Shown here one piece after another: positions 26,609-34,871 of a stretch of DNA of 64,000 bases. The position numbers were made by a program, and so were the translations under genes. The number at the start of each line of letters is the position of its first letter. The stretch's first letter is position 1. The notes beneath the pieces are model-generated. The model saw nothing but the letters and a program-made list of their open reading frames with translations. It was not told the DNA's origin and made no database searches. This stretch comes from Clostridium sardiniense (GTDB lineage Bacteria; Bacillota; Clostridia; Clostridiales; Clostridiaceae): assembly GCF_016907995.1 (NCBI RefSeq), contig NZ_JAFBDA010000014.1, forward strand, positions 1 through 64,000, given 5' to 3'.

Positions 26609-26626
26609 TCGTTAATTTTATAACAA
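26609..26626 (-). promoter_or_regulatory. Rex-like operator upstream of ptb-buk
   Basis: The minus strand reads TTGTTATAAAATTAACGA, against the clostridial Rex consensus TTGTTAA-N4-TTAACAA: six of seven matches in each half with the right four-base spacing. Rex represses fermentation genes when NADH is low. No clear core promoter could be assigned around it. Confidence 0.7.
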
Positions 26627-26687
26627 TATTAATATTTATATTGTATCAGATAATTTATATAAAATACGAATTGTCAGAAAATTTAGC

Positions 26688-26715
26688 AAAAAAAAAGTGG
26701 CATAAATCCACTTTT
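26688..26715 (-). terminator. Intrinsic terminator after the FAD-dependent oxidoreductase
   Basis: AAAAGTGG pairs with CCACTTTT around a seven-base loop, with a run of U following on the minus strand. It lies just after the stop of the oxidoreductase gene. Confidence 0.88.
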
Positions 26716-26719
26716 AAAA

Positions 26720-28318
26720 TTAGTCTATTTTATATTTTTTCATAATTACTTCTGCTACCTTTATTCCATCTACAGCTGCTGAAATTATCCCACCAGCAAA
26801 ACCTGCACCTTCTCCTGTTGGATAGAATCCCTCTAAGTTTACACTTTCAAAACTCTCGTTTCTTGGCATTCTAACTGGTGCTGATGTTCTAGTTTCTATA
26901 CCAGTTAAAACTCCATCCTCCATATCATAATCTTTTATTCTCTTACCAAACACCTGTATACCCTCTTTTATAGTATCTACTACAACTTCTGGTAGACATT
27001 CCTTTAATTCTCTAAAAGCATATCCTGGCTCATATGTAGGCTTCACTCTTCCAAGCTTCGTTGATTGCCTATCATTTAAGAAATCACCTATAAGTTGAAT
27101 TGGTGCTTTATAGTTTCCACCACCTAATTTAAATGCAAGACTTTCATAATGTCTTTGGAATTCCATACCAGCAAGTGGATGGTCTCCTTTAAAGTCTTCA
27201 GGACCAACTGTTACTACTAGAGCTGAATTTGCATTATCTAGATCTCTTGCATGATAACTCATTCCATTAGAAACAAGTCTTCCCTCTTCTGAGGCAGCAC
27301 CAACTACAACACCTCCTGGGCACATACAGAATGAATATACCCCTCTATTATACTTTTTACTTTGATAAACTAATCTATAATCAGCAGCTTTAAGCTTTGG
27401 ATGATTTGCATACTTACCATACTGACTTTCATTTATGATCTCTTGTGGGTGCTCTATTCTTACTCCTATAGCAAAGGCTTTTTGCTCCATTAATACTCCT
27501 GAATCATATATCATTTCATAAGTATCTCTTGAGCTATGTCCAATGGCAACTATTAAAGACTCGCAAGGTATTTCTTTGCCATTTACTACTATGCTTTTTA
27601 GTTTTCCATTTTCTTTATTTATTCCTTCAAGCTTTGAGTTAAAATGTACTTCTCCCCCTAAACTTTTTATTTCTTCTCTTATATTTTTAACAACACCTTT
27701 TAATATATCCGTACCTACATGAGGTTTACCAACATACATTATTTCTTCTGGTGCTCCATTTTTAACGAGTTCCTCTAACACGAATGAACATCTTTTATCT
27801 TTTATTCTGGTTGTAAGTTTTCCATCCGAGAACGCTCCAGCTCCACCTTCACCAAACTGAACATTAGAGTTTAAATTAAGTTTTCCACTTTTCCAAAACT
27901 CCTCTACAGTTTTTGTTCTATTATCTACATCTTCTCCTCTTTCAAAAACTATCGGTTTATATCCATGTTTTGCCAGAGTTAAACTTGCAAATATCCCAGC
28001 TGGCCCAAATCCAATTACAACTGGTCTAGAATTTAATTTTTCATCTCCGTAAATAAACTCTTCTGCAATTTCATCTTCTTCAAGTTTTATATTATTATCG
28101 TTAAGTCTATTTACTATATTCTTTTCATTTTTACATTTTATATCAACACAATAATTGAACTTAATTGCATCCTTTTTTCGTGCATCTATACTTTCTTTTA
28201 TAATCTTAAATGATTCTATATCCTGTTCTTTTATCCTTATTTTTTTTGCTGCCTTCTTATTAAGAAGTGCAGTATCTTCTTCTATACTTAGAATAATATT
28301 ATTTATTCTTATCGCCAT
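26720..28318 (-). CDS. FAD-dependent oxidoreductase of unknown substrate (COG2509-like)
   Basis: A 532-residue flavoprotein. An N-terminal domain of about 90 residues precedes the FAD-binding Rossmann motif GFGPAG (residues 103-108) with the acidic ERGEDV end of the second strand. NVQFGEGGAGAFSDGKLTTR and the C-terminal FYPTGEGAGFAGGIISAAVDG complete the FAD-binding signature of this conserved family of uncharacterised dehydrogenases. No membrane segments are seen. It follows cdaR by 12 bases and is probably co-transcribed with the c-di-AMP genes. The substrate is unknown. Confidence 0.85.
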   Translation of the reverse strand: MAIRINNIILSIEEDTALLNKKAAKKIRIKEQDIESFKIIKESIDARKKDAIKFNYCVDIKCKNEKNIVNRLNDNNIKLEEDEIAEEFIYGDEKLNSRPVVIGFGPAGIFASLTLAKHGYKPIVFERGEDVDNRTKTVEEFWKSGKLNLNSNVQFGEGGAGAFSDGKLTTRIKDKRCSFVLEELVKNGAPEEIMYVGKPHVGTDILKGVVKNIREEIKSLGGEVHFNSKLEGINKENGKLKSIVVNGKEIPCESLIVAIGHSSRDTYEMIYDSGVLMEQKAFAIGVRIEHPQEIINESQYGKYANHPKLKAADYRLVYQSKKYNRGVYSFCMCPGGVVVGAASEEGRLVSNGMSYHARDLDNANSALVVTVGPEDFKGDHPLAGMEFQRHYESLAFKLGGGNYKAPIQLIGDFLNDRQSTKLGRVKPTYEPGYAFRELKECLPEVVVDTIKEGIQVFGKRIKDYDMEDGVLTGIETRTSAPVRMPRNESFESVNLEGFYPTGEGAGFAGGIISAAVDGIKVAEVIMKKYKID

Positions 28319-28330
28319 ACCGTATTTCTC

Positions 28331-29635
28331 CTATACTGTTTTCTTACCATTCTCTTTATCTTTGTTTTGATCCGTTGTAGTTGAAGCTGATTTCTTCTTT
28401 AATGTAAATTTAACTTTATCAGCATTTGATATAGTTACATTTGGATTACTATTTGCCATAGTTACATTTGCATCTTCTTCAAATGATCCCTCATTTTTAA
28501 ATTTACTTAAATCAAAATTGCACACAAAATCTGATGCTTTCATATTATTTATGTCTGCCTCATCTCCTTGTACAGTTACCTTAATTGTCTTAGTTTCATT
28601 AGACATCTCAAATTCACTATTAATTCCAGTATAATTTACTGGCACATCGAATACCTTAGTTATTTTATTAGAAGGTGTCTGATTATTACTATTTTCACTT
28701 TCAATAACAATATTTACAGTTATATAATTATCTCCACTAGCTAGACTAACCCCTTTAGGTAATATTATTTTAACTTTCTTCTCTGTATTACTTCTTATAT
28801 CTGATAAATCTACTTTTTCAGTTTGAACAGAATTTATAGATGCTATAATATTTTCGTTTCCTACAATTTGAACTGAAGTTCTTGAAGGCGTTGTGCTAAC
28901 TAACTTATATCCCTTTGGTACTTGACCTGTATATTCAGTTTTTAAATCAACACTCTTCCCATTATTGACGTCAATAGCAATCGTTCCTGTTTCTTTACTT
29001 AAAGTAACCCCTTCAACTATATCTCCATCTGCATCTAATGCTTTAAGAGGAAATTCTTTAGTTACACTTCCACTGACGTTATTAAGGTCACCAACTAAAG
29101 CTACATTTGCGACTTTATCTACAGAACTTTGTGGGCCTGATACCTCAACTTTTTCTGAAGTAAACTGCTCTTTTTGCTTATATACACCTTGTGCATAATT
29201 TACTTTAACTTTCGATACCGTATTAAAATCTTTAGTTATTAATTTTTCCAATTTAACCTTAATTACTAAATTACCATTATTTTTTATATTTAATTCCTCT
29301 GGATAATTCACTACTTGAACTGGTATATTATTTATTCCAGTTTTTAAAGCATATTCTCCAAGGTCAGCTGTCAAAGAAAACTGATCTTTAGTTACTGAAT
29401 AAATATCCTTTGCATCACCTTCAAGGCTTAAATCTACGGTAAAAGTTTGTTTTGGAGATATTGCCAATCCAAACTGCTTTAATGATTGAGTATTTAATAA
29501 CTTAACTGAAACATCTTTTAAAGTATAAGTTCTAATTGGACTTTGAATATTCGTTATATAAAGCCATAGACCAAAGGATAGAAGTACGCATACCAATTTT
29601 ATAACTAACGTTTGTTTTGTATTCCTTTTATCCAT
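28331..29635 (-). CDS. cdaR: CdaA regulator CdaR (YbbR-domain protein)
   Basis: CdaR is a membrane-tethered, mostly extracytoplasmic protein that modulates the diadenylate cyclase CdaA. The 434-residue product has one N-terminal membrane helix (about residues 10-28), then four repeated YbbR domains to about residue 410. The YbbR pattern (V-PV-Y-G-...GY) recurs, for example TEYTGQVPKGYKLVSTTP. A Thr/Lys/Asp-rich tail ends the protein. Its start overlaps the end of cdaA by 31 bases. glmM, the usual third gene, is not present here. Confidence 0.93.
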   Translation of the reverse strand: MDKRNTKQTLVIKLVCVLLSFGLWLYITNIQSPIRTYTLKDVSVKLLNTQSLKQFGLAISPKQTFTVDLSLEGDAKDIYSVTKDQFSLTADLGEYALKTGINNIPVQVVNYPEELNIKNNGNLVIKVKLEKLITKDFNTVSKVKVNYAQGVYKQKEQFTSEKVEVSGPQSSVDKVANVALVGDLNNVSGSVTKEFPLKALDADGDIVEGVTLSKETGTIAIDVNNGKSVDLKTEYTGQVPKGYKLVSTTPSRTSVQIVGNENIIASINSVQTEKVDLSDIRSNTEKKVKIILPKGVSLASGDNYITVNIVIESENSNNQTPSNKITKVFDVPVNYTGINSEFEMSNETKTIKVTVQGDEADINNMKASDFVCNFDLSKFKNEGSFEEDANVTMANSNPNVTISNADKVKFTLKKKSASTTTDQNKDKENGKKTV

Positions 29636-30468
29636 GATTTCACCCTCTCACCAGCTGATTTTACTTTTTTATTTTCTTTATCATGCATAATGCTTAATAA
29701 AGTTCTTTTTAATTTTTCTTTATCATAATTTCTAGTTAGTCTTCCACCTATAGCAAGGGAAATTACTCCTGTTTCCTCTGAAACAATTATAACTAATGCA
29801 TCTGAGTTCTCTGAAAGACCAATACCAGCTCTATGTCTAGTACCTAGCTTTTTATTTATTCCAGTATTATTTGTTAATGGTAATACACAACCTGAAGCAT
29901 AAATCCTATCTTGTCTTATAATTGTTGCCCCATCGTGAAGAGGTGTATTTACAACAAAAATATTTTCTAAAAGTGCTGAACTAACCTCGGCGTCTATTAT
30001 AGTACCTGATCCAGTAACTTCTCCAAGTCCTGTTCCCTGTTCTATTGCAATTAATGCTCCTGTTTTTGTTCCTGCTAAATCTTCTACTGCTGTTACTATT
30101 TGATCTATTACTGCTTCTCTCTCTTTTACATCTCTTATATTATGAGTCTCATCAAAAGCACTTCTACCTAGATGTTCAAGTGCACGTCTAATTTCCGGTT
30201 GGAATATAATTACAAAAGAAAGAACTCCTATTGTCAATGTCTTACTTAATATGAAATATAACATATTTAGTCTCAAAACATAACTTATTGGAATTAATGC
30301 AAGAATAAACAGAATTCCTTTTAAAAGCTGTTCTGCTCTTGTTTCCCTCATAAGCATATATCCTTTATAAAAAATATATGAAACAACTAAAATATCTACT
30401 ATTGAAAAAATAGATATATGTTTAATTGAATTTATTGCTCCAATAAAAAAATCCTGCATCAGTTTCAC
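29605..30468 (-). CDS. cdaA: Diadenylate cyclase CdaA
   Basis: CdaA makes c-di-AMP from two ATP and is the main housekeeping synthase of Firmicutes. The 287-residue product has three membrane helices (about residues 20-36, 50-66 and 70-90). A DAC domain follows with both catalytic motifs: DGA at 179-181 and RHR at 211-213 (GTRHRAGIG). It is the first gene of cdaA-cdaR-oxidoreductase. A TATAAT lies in its upstream region (minus strand, near 30495), but a convincing -35 was not found. Confidence 0.96.
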   Translation of the reverse strand: MKLMQDFFIGAINSIKHISIFSIVDILVVSYIFYKGYMLMRETRAEQLLKGILFILALIPISYVLRLNMLYFILSKTLTIGVLSFVIIFQPEIRRALEHLGRSAFDETHNIRDVKEREAVIDQIVTAVEDLAGTKTGALIAIEQGTGLGEVTGSGTIIDAEVSSALLENIFVVNTPLHDGATIIRQDRIYASGCVLPLTNNTGINKKLGTRHRAGIGLSENSDALVIIVSEETGVISLAIGGRLTRNYDKEKLKRTLLSIMHDKENKKVKSAGERVKSWIKGIQNKR

Positions 30469-30622
30469 CCCTTATTATTGTATCTTTTCTAAATTATACA
30501 CCAAATACTCTAACCTTAGTATAACAGAGTTTTACTTTTTATTATTTTTAATAATATTTTAAAACCTTAAATAATATAATTTATAAGATTACTTTATTTA
30601 TCTTATGAAAAGGAGGAATATT

Positions 30623-31627
30623 ATGGAGATATGTAAAGAAAAGCTAAATAAATTTATTGATTATATCAAAACAAAAAAGGTGTTGTTCTCTATTGCTTTA
30701 ATAATTATTTCAATTCCATTAATACTACTTATTATAACCAAAATGACTCCATCTAGTAGAAATATTAGAGAAATCAATAGATTAGCTAAGGAGGTCTCAT
30801 CTATAAATGCAACTTTAGAAAATTCAAATGACTCTGATAATGTAAATTCTGAAACTGCAAAAAATGATCTCTCAATTGCTATTATTAATTTAAATAAAGT
30901 AAAAGGCTCACTAGATGCTCTTGAAGTATCAGAAACTGTTACTGAGACAAAGACAAAATTTGATGAAACCCTAGACTATAACATAGCATTTTGTGAACAA
31001 GCTCTATCTATGTATATGAGTCAATCAAGCCCTAGCCTTGATAATAAACTCAAAGATTATAAAGGCGCTTTAGATAGCTTTAAAGAAAGTAATAATTCTT
31101 TAACTAAACTTAGAATAAAAAGCCTTATATCAGAAGATAGCTTAGAATTTTTTGATAAAACTTATAAGTATTTTGATACATTAATTCAAATTAATATCAT
31201 GAAAGATATAACTAAAGAAAAAAATTCATCTTACATGTTATCAGCTGATAAATTAATATCTAAATTTAAAGAAATTGATGATGATTTAAAACCAGCTTTA
31301 GAGGATATTAAGGAAAATAAGAGAGATTTAAACGTACTTCTTACAGATATTACGAATAAAAAATCTATTTTTGAGAATATTAAAAATGATTTTTATACGC
31401 TAAGTGTCCCTGAAGAAGCTACAGAACTTCATTCAAGTTTACTACAATCTATAAACACTTATGAATCTTATATAAATTTAATTGATGATACAGTAGATTC
31501 TGATATTGATTCTAAAGATAGTCCAAAAAAATTAGATGAGTATGAAGATTCCTTTTCAAAATATACAGAGTTTATAGATTCATTAAATAAATCATGTAAG
31601 GATTTTGAATCTTTTAAAGAAAAATAG
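30623..31627 (+). CDS. Membrane-anchored coiled-coil protein of unknown function
   Basis: One of only two plus-strand genes. I do not recognise it. The start is the ATG at 30623; an in-frame ATG 18 bases earlier is rejected because AAAGGAGG (30609-30615) lies between them. The 334-residue product has a basic N-terminus, one membrane helix at about residues 21-41, and a long acidic and lysine-rich, helical extracytoplasmic region. It ends about 60 bases before a wall hydrolase gene and may share its transcript. A TATAAT about 50 bases upstream could be its -10. Confidence 0.75.
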   Translation: MEICKEKLNKFIDYIKTKKVLFSIALIIISIPLILLIITKMTPSSRNIREINRLAKEVSSINATLENSNDSDNVNSETAKNDLSIAIINLNKVKGSLDALEVSETVTETKTKFDETLDYNIAFCEQALSMYMSQSSPSLDNKLKDYKGALDSFKESNNSLTKLRIKSLISEDSLEFFDKTYKYFDTLIQINIMKDITKEKNSSYMLSADKLISKFKEIDDDLKPALEDIKENKRDLNVLLTDITNKKSIFENIKNDFYTLSVPEEATELHSSLLQSINTYESYINLIDDTVDSDIDSKDSPKKLDEYEDSFSKYTEFIDSLNKSCKDFESFKEK

Positions 31628-31688
31628 TATATAATTTCTCCTTTTGGCAATAATATTCTTTGACTGGGTTGTAAAAAGGAGGTTTTTT

Positions 31689-32303
31689 ATGAAAAAGTTT
31701 GTAAGTCTTTTTTTACTTTCTATTATGTTAATGTCATCTGTAGAGGCAAATGCTTCTATGCTTAGTTTATTTGATTATGTTTCTTTAAGTGAAGACAAAT
31801 TAGATACTAATGAGAAGAAGGAAGAAAATAAAGTTGCTCTTAAAAAAGAGACAGCTGTAAAAGCAACATCAGCCACTAAAAATGAAGTTTCTAAAAATGA
31901 TATAGAAGTTTTTAATCAAAATGGATCTCAGCTTAAAATAACAAAGGCTGATATTGATCTTATGGCTAAACTTGTTTATTGTGAAAGCAGAGGTGAACCT
32001 TTTGAAGGTAAGGTTGCTGTTGCATCTGTAGTTTTAAACAGAGTTATGAGCCCTAAGTTCCCAAATACTATATCTGATGTAATCTTCCAGAAAAATGCAT
32101 TCTCATGTGTGTTTGATGGAAAGATAGTTGCCCAGCCAAATGAATCTTGCTATGACGCAGTATATGAAGCAATTAGAGGAAAAGATCCAACTAATGAAGC
32201 TTTATTCTTCTATAATCCTACAATAGCAACTTGCTCTTGGATGAAGGAAACAGCAAAAAAAGATTCTAAAAAAATAGGAAATCACACATTTTTTAAACAA
32301 TAA
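31689..32303 (+). CDS. Secreted cell wall hydrolase, SleB family
   Basis: The 204-residue protein begins at ATG 31689 after AAGGAGG; longer in-frame starts would hide the signal peptide (MKKFVSLFLLSIMLMSSVEANA). After a Lys/Glu/Thr-rich linker, residues about 90-204 form a SleB-type hydrolase domain with the catalytic glutamate E99 in LVYCESRGEPFEGKVAVASVVLNRV. SleB-type enzymes are lytic transglycosylases of spore cortex or vegetative wall. Without a SleB N-terminal binding domain, a vegetative wall role is as likely as a spore role. A bidirectional terminator follows at once. Confidence 0.88.
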   Translation: MKKFVSLFLLSIMLMSSVEANASMLSLFDYVSLSEDKLDTNEKKEENKVALKKETAVKATSATKNEVSKNDIEVFNQNGSQLKITKADIDLMAKLVYCESRGEPFEGKVAVASVVLNRVMSPKFPNTISDVIFQKNAFSCVFDGKIVAQPNESCYDAVYEAIRGKDPTNEALFFYNPTIATCSWMKETAKKDSKKIGNHTFFKQ

Positions 32304-32334
32304 AAAGGCTCCAATTTTTGGAGCCTCTTTTTAT
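32302..32334. terminator. Bidirectional terminator between convergent genes
   Basis: AGGCTCCAA and TTGGAGCCT form a 9-bp stem with A-rich and T-rich flanks on the two sides, so it can end both the plus-strand wall hydrolase transcript and the minus-strand gapN transcript. Confidence 0.92.
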
Positions 32335-33791
32335 TATTTTAAATTTATAACTGTAGCCTTTGGTCTTGACATTGCTTCTATTGAGTAAGCAACACCTTGT
32401 GTTCCCATACCTGATGATTTTACTCCTAAGAATGGGAAGTGATCTGGTCCTCTTTCAGTCTTATTATTTACTTGAACTGTTCCAACTTCTAATCTATTAG
32501 CTACATAGAATGCTTCATTTATGTCTCTAGTAAATACTGATGATTGAAGTCCATATTCTGATTCATTGGCAATTTTTATTGCTTCATCAATTGTTTTAAC
32601 TCTTATTATTGGAAGAACTGGTCCAAATGGCTCTTCCCATGCTATTCTCATGTCAACTGTTACATTATCAAATAATGTTGGCATTATTATATTTCCTTCT
32701 CTTGTTCCACCTAATAAAAGTTTAGCACCTTTTTTCTCTGCATCATTTATTATCCCTTGAACAAAGTCACATGCCTTACTACTTATTAAAGGTCCAACTG
32801 TAAAGTCTCCATCTAATGGATTTCCAACTGTTACCTTATCCATTTCTTTTAATACCCTACTACTTAATTCATCTGCAACAGATTCCATAACAAGAACTCT
32901 TTTAACAGCTGTACATCTTTGCCCTGAATATGAAAATGCGCCAGCCACTATATTTTTAGCTGCTAAATCTAAATCAGCATCCTCTAAAACTATAGCTGCA
33001 TCTTTCCCACCAAGCTCCATTAAAAGTGGTTTCATTTCAGTAATCTTAGATATTCTTCTTCCAACTTCACTACTTCCAGTAAAGTTAACAAAATCTATAT
33101 CTTTATGTGTTACAACATAATCTCCAATTTCGCTTCCCTTACCAGTGATTGTATTTACAACACCGCTTGGTATTCCTGCTTCATTAAATGCTTTTGCTAG
33201 ATATAATCCACATATGCTACCTTGAGTTGCAGGTTTAAATACAACAGTGTTACCAGCCATTAATGCAGGTGCTATTTTAGATCCCGCTAAATTCACTGGA
33301 TAATTAAATGGTGAAATTGCAAGTACAACTCCAAGTGGTTCTCTTGTAACTATTGATATCTTATCATTTTTAAATCCAGGGAAAGAATCTCCCGGTATTG
33401 ATTCACCCTTTATATTTTCTGCAGTATCTGCTGTAAATCTTATTAAATCAGCAGTTCTTTTTATTTCTGACATACAACTCTTTCTATCCTTAGATATTTC
33501 AAGAGCCATAATATCAGCCATTTCTTCTATTCTTTCTTCTAATAAATCAGCTACATTGTGTAATAATCTTGATTTCTGATTAGTTGGAACTTCTCTCCAT
33601 TTCTTTTGAGCATCCTTAGCTACACTAATAGCTTCATCTACAGCTTCTTTGCTCATAGCTTCTACAAATCCTACTATTTGTTCATTTGCAGGTGATTTTA
33701 TTTCTATTAATTTAGTACTATCTTTTACTATCCAATTACCATTTAATAAGTTTCCATATATAGAAACTCCATTTTTTTCTTCTTTAAACAT
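32334..33791 (-). CDS. gapN: NADP-dependent non-phosphorylating glyceraldehyde-3-phosphate dehydrogenase
   Basis: GapN oxidises glyceraldehyde-3-phosphate directly to 3-phosphoglycerate with NADP+, yielding NADPH in place of ATP. The 485-residue aldehyde dehydrogenase has the catalytic glutamate E259 (MELGGKD) and cysteine C293 (YSGQRCTAVKRV). The FGVKSSGMGTQG segment and the overall pattern fit GapN rather than general aldehyde dehydrogenases. The start is ATG 33791, after AAGGAGGG; the longer open frame is not used. It lies 26 bases behind a small unknown gene. Confidence 0.92.
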   Translation of the reverse strand: MFKEEKNGVSIYGNLLNGNWIVKDSTKLIEIKSPANEQIVGFVEAMSKEAVDEAISVAKDAQKKWREVPTNQKSRLLHNVADLLEERIEEMADIMALEISKDRKSCMSEIKRTADLIRFTADTAENIKGESIPGDSFPGFKNDKISIVTREPLGVVLAISPFNYPVNLAGSKIAPALMAGNTVVFKPATQGSICGLYLAKAFNEAGIPSGVVNTITGKGSEIGDYVVTHKDIDFVNFTGSSEVGRRISKITEMKPLLMELGGKDAAIVLEDADLDLAAKNIVAGAFSYSGQRCTAVKRVLVMESVADELSSRVLKEMDKVTVGNPLDGDFTVGPLISSKACDFVQGIINDAEKKGAKLLLGGTREGNIIMPTLFDNVTVDMRIAWEEPFGPVLPIIRVKTIDEAIKIANESEYGLQSSVFTRDINEAFYVANRLEVGTVQVNNKTERGPDHFPFLGVKSSGMGTQGVAYSIEAMSRPKATVINLK

Positions 33792-33817
33792 ATAATATAA
33801 GCCCTCCTTATCTTGCT

Positions 33818-34261
33818 TCATTTCATTAAATTATTTATCCATTCTTCCACTATTTTATTCATCATATCTTTATCTTGGCATTTAAATCCTAAAATAGATT
33901 GAATTAATTCTTCTCTTAGTTTTTCTCTATTTAAATAATCAACACATTTATTACAAAATCCATTTGAGAATTCTTTATAGGCACGCTGTAAATTTATCTC
34001 TATATTCTCTTCTTTACAGTCATTAACTAAAGTTTTTAATATATCCTCTAAATCATCTAATTTATCATGTAGAGGATTATCTACATTAGCTTCTTCAACC
34101 TCATTTATAAGTTCATTCTCATAATCTTCTTTTTCAGCATCTATTAATGTTTCTGTATAATCTTTATACTGCATTTTTGCCTTTTGTAATAGCGCTTTCA
34201 TTCTTCTAACTGTATATTCTTTTGTTGTTTTGCATAATATTCTATTTAAATTATCTTCCAT
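33818..34261 (-). CDS. Small acidic protein of unknown function
   Basis: A 147-residue, highly charged, helical protein (acidic middle, Cys-containing C-terminal third with FCNKCVDYL and FKCQD). I do not recognise a family. The start is ATG 34261, nine bases after AGGAG; two ATGs closer to the ribosome binding site are unlikely. It is just upstream of gapN and may be transcribed with it. The CxxC could bind metal or sense redox, but nothing shows this. Confidence 0.7.
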   Translation of the reverse strand: MEDNLNRILCKTTKEYTVRRMKALLQKAKMQYKDYTETLIDAEKEDYENELINEVEEANVDNPLHDKLDDLEDILKTLVNDCKEENIEINLQRAYKEFSNGFCNKCVDYLNREKLREELIQSILGFKCQDKDMMNKIVEEWINNLMK

Positions 34262-34482
34262 AAACATCATCTCCTAATAATTCTCTTTATGGATTCTTCT
34301 TTTGTAAATAATCAATAAATATTCTAATTGAGTTTACTTATCATTTATTTAATAATAACACTAAATATAGATTTTAAAAATAACTTTTATTAAATTTAAT
34401 CTTTTGTTAACAAATAATAATTATCAATTAATATATAAAAATTTAGAAATTAATAAAATATTTTATTAATCTCTATAGTTAA

Positions 34483-34785
34483 TTACTTTATCTTATTTTT
34501 TATCCCATCTCTAAGATATTCTAAGTATTCTGTATTTGCTCCATTTTCTTTTAATATTTCTATTCTTTCTGAAGCTCTATTTATACTCTCTCTAGCCTCT
34601 CTAAAATCTTTTTGTTTTATGCAAGTACTAGTATATTCTAAAAGATAATCTACTTTCATTACATCTTTTGCAATATTTTCTTTATCTTTATTAACTAAGT
34701 CTAGTATTATATCGTAAACCTTTGGTGAGGTATTTTCTCTTGCTATATATAATAAATCATTATTCTTACTTGTTTTCTTTGCCAT
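34483..34785 (-). CDS. Small helical protein of unknown function
   Basis: A 100-residue lysine- and glutamate-rich protein, predicted helical, with a TPR-like pattern of paired helices (VDYLLEYTSTCIKQKDFREARESINRASERIEILKENG). No membrane segment or signal is seen. It stands alone, with about 220 AT-rich bases before the next gene and a terminator on the other side. AGGAG precedes the ATG. Function unknown. Confidence 0.7.
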   Translation of the reverse strand: MAKKTSKNNDLLYIARENTSPKVYDIILDLVNKDKENIAKDVMKVDYLLEYTSTCIKQKDFREARESINRASERIEILKENGANTEYLEYLRDGIKNKIK

Positions 34786-34841
34786 CTTTATTCTCCTTAT
34801 ATTTTTATATTATCTGTATTTTAAAACAAAATTTTATAAAA

Positions 34842-34865
34842 AAAAAGTGGCTTAGCCACTTTTTT
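34842..34865 (-). terminator. Intrinsic terminator after the siroheme reductase
   Basis: AAAAAGTGGCT pairs with AGCCACTTTTT across a single-base loop (a near-perfect palindrome), with further U residues on the minus strand. It lies seven bases after the reductase stop. Confidence 0.85.
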
Positions 34866-34871
34866 ATTATA

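Noticed and set aside
34403-34414. TTTGTTAACAAA palindrome as a Rex operator
   Set aside because: The two half sites overlap with no four-base spacer as in the Rex consensus, and the nearest gene is not an obvious fermentation target.
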